A stretch of 64,000 nucleotides of DNA from Boswellia sacra (lineage: Eukaryota; Streptophyta; Magnoliopsida; Sapindales; Burseraceae): positions 1 to 64,000 of the forward strand of contig SNVD02013588.1 of NCBI GenBank assembly GCA_013180625.2, given 5' to 3'. This document shows positions 55,867-64,000 of this stretch, piece after piece. The notes under the pieces are model-generated. The model made no database searches and was not told where the DNA came from. It saw only the letters and a program-made list of their open reading frames with translations. The translations under genes were made by a program, and so were the position numbers. How positions within the stretch are numbered: the stretch's first letter is position 1; the number at the start of each line of letters is the position of its first letter.

Positions 55867-56719
55867 TGTTAGTGATAACGTCAAACATGTGACACATACA
55901 TGTTCAACATTTTGGTTAACTTGTGATAAAAGTAATTAAAGTGTTTTATTCATATTTTACTGTTTATAGCTAATTTTTATAGGAAATACTTTGATTATTA
56001 TCTCTCTTGATCAGGATAATATTTTGTATCCTAATCAAAATAGGAAGATAGTTGATAGATCCTTATTACTTTAGGAGATTAACTATAAAGCATTTCCTAT
56101 TTTATTTTATCCTAATCCTAATGGGATCTTGATTAAGATCCTTACAGGACTTTAGGAAGATGATATCAATTATATAATGAATAAAAACGTCGGCAACAAT
56201 GTGGAAGGCAGTGAGAGAGTCTTTGTACGCAAAAAAGGAGATTGTTGGAGGCATTCCGCAACTTTGTAAGAGACAAGCTTTAACGTCAACGGAATGTCTT
56301 TATGTCTTTGATTCATTGAGTCTCTGTAGTCATGTATGAGAATTAAAAATTGTACATGAGTTATTGATCAAGTCTGATAGAGAGTTAGTAAACACTTTGA
56401 AAAACTTGAGAGTTGAGTGTTTATTCTGTCAGATATCGGGTGTTATGTCTAACTTAATAGTATGCTGTTAAGTTATCTGTGACAGAGAGTGAGTAGTGTC
56501 ACTAGTGTTTAGAATCTTTGTGAAGATTTTATTTGTCAAAGATTAGGTCTGTGTGTGATGGTGAGTCAGCACTGTAAAAGGTCTTAAAGATAGTACAAAC
56601 AAGAGTATAGTGAATTGCAGCTCGATAGCTGTCAATGGACGTAGGTTTTTATAACAGAATCACGTAAAAATCCTCCTGTGTTGATTTATATTACAGTTGA
56701 CTGTATTATTATTTGTAAC
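55867..56719 (+). repeat. 3' LTR of copia element 2 (about 853 bp)
   Basis: Starts TGTTAGTGATAACG and aligns with the reverse complement of 14531-15381. The end is slightly worn (TTGTAAC where the partner ends TTATAACA). Confidence 0.7.
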
Positions 56720-56747
56720 TGCATATCTCCAGAACTTTCAGCTCATG

Positions 56748-56940
56748 CACTACAAAATTTTTTTGCATATTTGTCACTCTTTATTTTATTTATTTGACGA
56801 TTTTCTAAAAAAGTGATAACTATAACTCTTTATTTGACGGTTTTTAAAAATCAAATCCAAGTTTTTATCTTACTCATCATTTTTTATCTTTTCTCATAAC
56901 ATATTTATCACATTTTTTATAATAGTGACAAATATGTTAT
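56748..56940 (+). repeat. CACTA terminus and subterminal repeats
   Basis: CACTACAAAATTT plus a perfect 13-bp inverted pair and repeated TTTGACGRTTTT words. Confidence 0.55.
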
Positions 56941-59900
56941 TTTGTTTCTTTTTTTCCACTTTTTTCATTTTTCCCTCTATCTTTCTTTTTCCCCCTTCTC
57001 ATCATTTTGCCCTAGCCTTCACACTTTCACTTTCACTTTCCCACTCTAACAATTTTACTTTCCCTCTTCTTATTATTTTCAAGACTCATGTCTTTGTTCC
57101 CAAATCTTCATTCCTTTGCCTCACTTTAATCACTTCAACCATCTTAGAACTTCCATATCAATCACAAAACACAGTGCCTCATTAAATCCGATTTTCAATC
57201 TTTCACTTTAGTTTATCAAAAGCTATCGGTTGAAGATCCTTTTAAATCTGAAGCGAATCACTCACTTTTAGTCACCACAAAGCCGTTGGTTGAAGACCCT
57301 CTCAGATTTGAACTTTGTTCATGGTAATTTCTCTAATCTTAAAGCTCTTTCTCATTTTTCTTATTTTGTACTAGTTTTGATCAGATATTAGATGCGTATG
57401 AGCAAGGGAGAGAATTTCTTTTTGTATACAGGAGAAGAGCTGCATCAAAAGCTATGCATTTGGGACAACGGATTTTGTTCATGTTTACTAAGTGAGTTTA
57501 TTTATTGAATTTTATGATAAAGCATTTCATTGAGAGATGAAAACTTTTTTTTTGGGTATTTTGTTCATTTTTAAGATATGAAACTCAGGGCAGTAGCTTA
57601 AGCTATTTTTGTACATATATATAGGTTATTAGAAAACTATTTTGGTTGCTTGAGAAATACCTACAATCTATTTGTGAAAAGTCTTCAATAGATATGGGTT
57701 TTTGTTAAAATGCATGTCTCTTGTGAAAACAATAAAAAAGGATTGACAGAGTAGTTGTCAATTTTTTTTGATGTTTTATGCTTCTAGATATTTGAATCTG
57801 CTTGGTGTTTTTTTTTTTTAAATAACAAGTAGGTTGCCTTGGTCCATCCATTACGTATTTGTGTTTTGATTAATATTTTATATGTATTAGTGTTTTGTTT
57901 TTATCCTATTTATTGCTTTTAAAGTTTATATTTGCTGCATTGGTGATGGTTAGGATGGATATTCTAAGCTTGTGTGAAAATTTTGGTGGTTAATGATTCA
58001 AGCGGCAAGGGGGGTTGTAACTGCACTAAATACATCACTTTTTTATGGTGATTTTAGTGATTGAATGTTATTTAGGTTATGCATAATAGAGTTGTAATTA
58101 ATTTTGGGCTTTAAAGAATATTTTTTCCTTCCCCATTTCCAATATATTAGATAAACTTTACTTGCCTCTTTTGGTTTAGTAATTTCTCTATTTTCATTGT
58201 TTCTTTGTAGTGCTATAGACACTTGGAAATAGTTGAAATCAAGTTTGTTTGTGCATCATTTTGTACTTTTTTGGTGTGCTTACACTAGCTCTCAATGAAA
58301 ATGATCTAAAAAATGCAAAGGAATTTTGATATCCAGTCACCTCTAGATGATAATAGAGAGATATGATACAACTATATGGTTTTTAAGATAGGTTTCATCT
58401 CATTGATTAGTTTTAGTTTAGATATTAAAGTGATATGCTTTTGAGATTGACTTAAATGGCATTGGAGTTTTGAATTTGTTTTTAACTATATTTAATTACT
58501 CTAATAAATATCTTTATGGTTACTTTTGCATAGTATTGTATGTTGAACATGGTTCCAAAACAAGATTCTAGAGCTAGATGTATCATATGATAGGAAATTT
58601 TTTTGTTTTAACTTGAGTTTGTGATATAATTAACTTTAAAATTTTTCTTGAATCTTTTTTTTTTTTGGCTACTAATAGGAGCCTTGGTTATTTAGCTTAT
58701 TAGCATTCCATGTTGTGTTGTTGATAAAGTTATGCTCTCAAGGAAGAATGTCAATTTCAAATGTGTTTATTCCTAATGGCATGCAAGTCTAATTGTTTAT
58801 GTATTCTCTGCACACCTTCCAAGTTTAATCATTTAGGTCTTTGATTTCCCCTTAATCTCTTTTATTTTTAATTTGAGCTTTTAATAACAATTTCTCTTAT
58901 ATTCTTGTATTGAAATGTGTTTGTTGATGGCGTGTAATTATAATTTGCATCAGCATCGGGGCTTAATGTGATTTTATTATCTTTTTGATAACATAATTAA
59001 ATAATATTTCATATATATGGGCTGATTTCTTTAATCTTTGTCACAAATGTATTGCCAACTCATACCCAGCTAATCATGCAAACTTTTTCAAATAAAGAGC
59101 TGGCATTGGTGGGGCTATCCTTAACTGTGAAAAAATGGTCTTTAGAAAGGACCCAAAGTCCCAGAGTCATTTAAGGAATAAAATCTCCCTTATTCACCCT
59201 TTCATTACTCTTTCTCTACTAGAAATTTAATTCAGTACAAAAAACAGTGAAATTGTAACCTATTTGCACAAATGTTACCAAGACCAAATAATCTTTTGGT
59301 GATACCAAATGTGAGCCACTTGTTGTTTTAATGCTGCAACAAAGAAGCTAAAGGAAGTTATTTAGGTCAGACTCGGTTAGCTACTTTTACTTGTAAGTTA
59401 TTGAAATCTCATTCTTTTGTGAACTTTTTGTATTGCCTATATCTATATCCCTCATGTTATTCAAATGCAAGAATAAATGAATAAATGGAATGTACCCATA
59501 TATTTTCTCTTATGTAGACAAAAAGTTTGATAAAATACTTGTTAGAGTTGTACAAAATTAAGAATAATAGGTACCAATCTTAAACTTGAAGTTTTAATTG
59601 AGATTTTATTAAGTTTTAATCTTTAATACTTCTAGCTAACTCCCATGCAGAAGATAGTCACATTTTATTTACCCAATCATTGATATACTAAAATCTTTGA
59701 TATTTAATTAACTTGTAAATTGTTATTCATCACAATTACTCTTTGTTGTTCACTCATTTTCTTTGTTGTAAATTAAAGACTGAGTGGGCAATGATGATAT
59801 ATAAACTACAAGAGAGTGAGCTATAAACATCACAAATATTCATACGAATATGATCATTTGATTTTCTCACATTATAATCACATGAACATTTCAAATTTGT

Positions 59901-59999
59901 GTCTTGCTTATAGAATTTGTTCAAATAGCTTACCAAGTACAACGTTCATGTTTTAGTATTGGTTTCCTCGTTTTAAAGAATAGTTTACTTGATTTGTAG
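56941..59999 (+). other. T-rich interior without recognisable exons
   Basis: 57185-57330 resembles a UTR with a repeated GGTTGAAGA(C/T)CCT word. 57400-57490 could hold a short exon (AASKAMHLGQRILFMFTK reading) that I cannot identify. The rest is intron-like. Confidence 0.35.
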
Positions 60000-60161
60000 A
60001 ATTTGTATCTCAATATGCATGAAGTTGGTCATTTTCTTGTTAGCTACTTGCTGGGGCTTCTTCGAAGAGGTTATAAACTACCAAGCATAGACATGCTTAG
60101 GCAAGAGAAATTTGCTCGAGGAAGTGAAGAATTTATGGTTTTGAATTTCTTAAAAAAATAA
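60000..60161 (+). pseudogene. Captured exon with HEVGH zinc-protease-like motif
   Basis: After an acceptor-like TTGATTTGTAG the frame reads MHEVGHFLVSYLLGLLRRGY then KLPSIDMLRQEKFARGSEEF and stops at 60161. HEVGH fits the HExxH zinc motif followed by a hydrophobic helix, as in plastid-type membrane metalloprotease-like proteins of plants. Only this exon is recognisable. The family assignment is by memory and moderate. It is probably a genomic fragment carried by the transposon. Confidence 0.45.
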
Positions 60162-62869
60162 GTCCACTATTATGTTCTGATGTGTTCCTTCAATAGCTCT
60201 GAGCCTTAGATTGCTTTTCATGATATTGCCTGAAGAACACTACTATCTGCATCCCATTATCTTTCTCATGGTTTTCAGTTGGTTGACTATAGTTATTTCT
60301 ATTTGCTAACATAGTCAATTGTTATTATGTACAATTTTTTCCAGATCCAATTTCTTTTACATCTGTAATTTATATCATTATCAAAATGCAATTATATGGA
60401 TGATTGGTTTGGGAAAACTAAAAGGATTAATTGCTTGAAGAGCCATTTCTTATTTTGTTGATTATGTGGATATATATTATCTAATATTTTTAAGACTGTC
60501 TAGGCCATGGAGGTTGTTATTCGAAGGATGCTAAAGAAATATAGCAGTCATGTAGGCAATAGGGTAATAAATCCCTTCTCTTTTTGCCCAATGTGTAAGG
60601 TTCTTCAGTTTATGTTATATAGACTTCTACTTCTTTGTTGGTTTCTAATTTGTATGTCATGAGGCTATGCAAGTCAATAGAGGTGAAATTTCATCCAACA
60701 TAAAAAGCTTTATTTTTGGTATAATTCTTTAGAAGCACAACATATCATTTCATTGTTGTCAAACAATTTTTTTTTTTTTGGTTATCATATAACCTTTTAT
60801 CACAAACAATACTAGAGTATGAGAATAGAGGGCTTGATTCATCTCAAAGATTGCACAAACCTACAATCCTTAAATTTTTTAATGACTATGACCAAATTTT
60901 TAGATCGTGGACTAAACAGATCTCAAGTACTTTCTTTACACATTTTCTGTTATTGTATTGATAATGGTAATAGCAATTAAGCAATCTTTTCAATATGAAA
61001 TATATTTTCCACTGCTCTTTGTCTGAATCATTTATTGACAAAACCTGTTCTTAAAGTTGCTAGATTTAAACTAGTCGGAAAAGGAAAAAGAAGTAGGTAA
61101 AGACACCTTAAGATAGCCTCCTTTTATATATGTACATAATATCTAATAAATAGCCTTTACCAAAATGATGAGGCACTAAACGGTTTTACTAGAAATTTCA
61201 TCATCTTAAACATCAAGAGTGTTTTTGTTTCATTTCCATTAAGAACTTTCTTTTCTCCCTTACAATTGCAATTGTCTCATTTCTTAAACATAAGGCTATT
61301 GCGTTTGCATCTCATGATTATAAAATCGTAGGATTTGTTGCCCTTAGTGAAGCAACTTTGTGGCATTTTCAATGAATAAGCCATTTCAATGAAAATTACT
61401 TAAAACTACTTCAAGGTTGTTTTTAATACTATGCTTAACGTGTTGGCACTTGTCTCTCCTTCCTTCCCTTAAAGACACAAAATTTAGTCACTACTGTTTT
61501 AAAGTTGATTTGATATTGACAATTTTGAATGTTGTTTAGTTTTGTATAAATTACAATTGTAATTCTATTTCAGGGCTTAAGAACTTGAAAAGTTTACAAA
61601 TTATTTTCCTGCAGTAAGGACACAGATATCAGCATTGCTTACTTGAAAGGTATATTATTTCTATATTGTCACGTGTTTTACAATTTATTTCTTTAATGGC
61701 AAGTTATATAACATCTTGAAGACATGGATGCTAGAAGTTTTCTAATGCACTTAATATCTCGTTGACTGTTTAAGTTAATTAGGCTACCTTAGAAAACAGA
61801 CCAAACTAAATCAAAAGACTGGTTTCATTATGTAAGGGTTAGATGTCAAGTTCCGCCATACCTACATGATTTTCCACTAATAATTTTTATTCTAGTTGGT
61901 GAGATTCAGTAGCTATTACGTTTGCATTGGACACTGGTAGGTAATTCTTAACCTCTAAGTCTTAACTAGATCAGTTAATGTTTTTATATTTCTTATATGA
62001 CTATGTAATCGATCCACTCATATATTCTTTATTAGTTACTACTACAAAAGTCTTCTATCACATGCTTTATTCAAATTTAGCTAATTGTTTAGGTTGGTTT
62101 CTAGCCCAAAAGAATAGCAAAAATTTTGGGCAAAAGCCTGAAAATTGAAATTACATTCTGCAGGTGTGATATTGACACTTCTGAGACTTTTTTAGAATTG
62201 TAAGGAGCTGATTGAGAAATTCTTGAATATGCAGATGTTCAAAAAATGATGTAAGCATAGATTTATTTAATCATTCATTTGTGTTTTTGGTTAATTATTA
62301 TATAAATTATTTATGCAGGCATGGATTTACTTAAGAGTAATAAAGCAACAGAGAAAATCTTGTATTACTTTCACTACAGAATTGTAATCATTTTAAAGAA
62401 AAGAAAATTGAGCATCTATGAAAGAAGCCAAGGATGGTGATTCTAACAATTGTAACTGTTGCTTTGGTTGTTACTCTGATTTATTTTTCAATTTTTTTCT
62501 TCTTTATTAGATGGATTTCAGATACAAAATGCAAGTTTGTACAGTGGGTTACTCGAGTAAGTATGTTAGTTTATTAATGGATATAGCTTTCTTGTTCTAA
62601 GTGAATTTTGTTTTCTTTTCTTTGAGTTTTGTTGATTTAAAGCTCATGTATAGCATTTTTATTGCTCAAATTGTGGATTAATAGATCATTATTTGATCGA
62701 TTGGTAATCTTTTATTGTATGAATATAAGAACTTGATGTATAAATTAAAATTTTGTTTGATTTAAAATGTAACATATTTCTTTATGTTTTTTCTTATTTT
62801 TTTAAATAAAATCATAAAAAGTTAATTACCCAAAAGTAGAATTTTTCTCTTGCTTCTTAAGAAGTTGGC
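60162..62869 (+). other. Intron-like or transposon interior sequence
   Basis: No exon could be assigned. 60505-60565 (GCCATGGAGG...GGCAATAGG flanked by AG and GT) is a possible short exon of unknown origin. Confidence 0.35.
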
Positions 62870-63600
62870 TAGTGACACGCCACATTGAATCTTTCATGTT
62901 GTCCACTGTCTCGAAGAACTATTTGCTTAGGCAAAGTACAAAGAGGTTGCCAAGCTTGTTGCAGAATCCCCTCAAGGACTACTCCAAACACCTAATACAA
63001 TTGCCAAGATTCAGGTGCTCTTTCATTATTTTTTTTCAATTTAAATATTTTTGTTCATTATTAATATTTGATCTTTAAGGATTGAACTCTGTTTAGATCA
63101 TTAAAATGACTTGAAATTAATGTTTAATTCTCCTTCTATTACTGTAAAGTGTTTCCATGGAAGCTGGACAAACACCACCTCGTTGCAGTACTTTGAGACA
63201 CTTTTAACTAGAGATAAAACTCAATGCATTTGAGTCAGTATGGCTATCTCGTCTTGTTTGAACAAGAACAAAAAGAATCTTTTAGAGAACTAGTTGGCAA
63301 AGGATAAGTTGGAGTGCAATGAGAAACTTGGAGACGTTGTTAAGGTTTGTCTTGTTATTTGACATTGAAAATTAGCTTATCCTTTCTATTGAACTAGTTT
63401 TGTTAGCAAATATTACAAATTAATATTTTATTTTGTGTATTTTTTGTATGGCAGAATGTGGATAATGATCTTGCACAAAAAAAAAAAAAAAAATTATATA
63501 AAAGCTAGAGCAACCACAACAGTTTGTTGTTGCTTTTGCTAAGCATAGAGAGTTTGACAAAATTTTTATTTACTCCAATATCACCTCTTTTGTTGACATT
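62870..63600 (+). pseudogene. CHC-like: Clathrin heavy chain fragment, three exons
   Basis: Clathrin heavy chain forms the triskelion coat of endocytic and Golgi vesicles. Exon 1 (to 63014) reads EELFA, a stop, then [20 protein letters not shown] and ends at a CAG|GT donor. Exon 2 (63150-63344) starts after TAAAG and reads EAGQTPP, later NKNKKNLLEN and LAKDKLECNEKLGDVVK, ending AAG|GT. Exon 3 (from 63455, after GGCAG) reads NVDNDLA, then after an A-run KARAT and FAKHREFDKIFIYS in shifted frames. This is the linker after the N-terminal beta-propeller of plant clathrin heavy chain. Stops, frameshifts and a 17-A run make it a pseudogene. Introns with canonical splice signals are kept, so it was captured as genomic DNA, not as cDNA. 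Confidence 0.75.
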
Positions 63601-64000
63601 TGCAAAATTTTTTCTATAGTTAGATATTACATGTAAATAGCAATTGTTTTATTTTTTTTAGGAGGCAAGTTTGAGAGAATAAATATTTCAAAGATTCTTC
63701 CTAATTTTGGCACAACATGTTAACTTATCACCTATGTTGACGTCTAAATACTTTGCAAACTCTAAACAGTGAACAATGATGGTCATTTTTTAGTTATGGA
63801 AGCACTTAAAAATTATTCCCGATTCTAAACCAATAAAATCTAGAAAAAGAATCAGAAGTTGGAGAACCTCGTATCATGATATACTATGATTTGAACCATT
63901 GTATCCATAAAATTTACATGTTATCCTTGTTTACATCCATGATTTTAGAGCTTTTATTTTTATTTTTTGAAAGTGAAAAAATTTCCTAATTTCTGGACTT
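63601..64000 (+). other. Unassigned sequence to window end
   Basis: No recognisable exon or transposon end. Confidence 0.4.

Larger units (their letters stand above)
47790..56719 (+). mobile_element. SIRE-like Ty1/copia element 2, 5'-truncated
   Basis: Reads pre-integrase, integrase, RT, RNase H, env-like ORF (split by a solo LTR), polypurine tract, 3' LTR. Gag, protease and the 5' LTR are absent, and the left edge joins Athila fragment 3 at a shared GTGTTTCTT. Same family as 14531-19661 but in opposite orientation. Confidence 0.85.
56748..64000 (+). mobile_element. CACTA-like transposon, left end, with captured gene fragments
   Basis: CACTACAAAA at 56748 is an En/Spm-type terminus. The next 190 bp carry subterminal motifs in both orientations: CATATTTGTCACT (56766) against AGTGACAAATATG (56926), and TTTGACG(A/G)TTTT twice. 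Downstream DNA is T-rich with intron-like spacing and carries fragments of at least two host genes. No transposase and no right end are in the window, so the length is unknown and the link between the terminus and the captured exons is inference. Confidence 0.5.

Noticed and set aside
58201..58215. TTTGTAGTG as the right end of the CACTA element
   Set aside because: Imperfect match to the left end and the flanking 3 bp do not match (ATG and CTA).

Overview
The window is nuclear DNA from a plant, most likely a eudicot. It is AT-rich, has no compact operon-like gene layout, and is dominated by nested plant transposable elements: Ty3/gypsy chromovirus-like and Athila/Tat-like, Ty1/copia SIRE-like with an env-like ORF, hAT- and Mutator-like MITEs, and CACTA. 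I cannot name the species. Only one convincing intact host gene is present, a small secreted 12-cysteine peptide at 5904-6161. Almost every other coding stretch is a retrotransposon gene, a cargo gene carried by a retrotransposon, or a captured and decayed host exon. I saw no tRNA, rRNA or CRISPR.

Layout. 1-2465: the 3' half of a gypsy element with gag and protease but no reverse transcriptase, inserted in a decayed copia pol (2466-3109). 3110-9138: AT-rich DNA holding the Cys-rich gene. 9139-12670: a 3.5 kb LTR-like unit with a 5-bp target duplication, read as a solo LTR. 12671-14530: AT-rich DNA with fossil flanks of the Cys-rich gene and a foldback MITE. 14531-19661 (minus): a 5'-truncated SIRE-like copia element. 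19662-21109: spacer with a Mutator-like MITE. 21110-30626: a hAT-like MITE split by a complete 9.0 kb Athila-type element (21546-30574, minus, TSD TGTCG, LTRs about 97% identical by eye). 30627-36400: old repeats. 36420-37470: a degenerate promoter and 5'UTR copy of the Cys-rich gene, split by a MITE. 37700-40580: old LTR-like sequence. 40585-45207 (minus) and 45208-47800 (plus): two decayed Athila-type fragments joined head to head. 47790-56719 (plus): a second 5'-truncated SIRE-like element with a 1.8 kb solo LTR nested in its env-like ORF. 56748-end: the start of a CACTA-like element containing intron-bearing fragments of host genes (clathrin heavy chain and an HEVGH metalloprotease-like exon).

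The most interesting system is the cargo of the Athila-type elements. Between the end of pol and the 3' LTR, where env-like genes usually lie, all three copies carry the same two sense-oriented genes. The first (ORF-X) encodes a protein with a basic stretch and a compact C-x2-C-x4-C-x3-C finger, resembling the nucleic-acid-binding Cys-rich proteins of carla-like plant viruses. The second is an intronless homologue of LONELY GUY (LOG), the cytokinin-activating phosphoribohydrolase. The pair occurs next to two clearly different LTR types. That suggests an inherited cargo module rather than one chance capture.

The complete Athila-type element also contains a perfect Nextera mate-pair junction adaptor (27219-27256). 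This is an assembly artefact, and it creates a false in-frame peptide inside the pol remnant.
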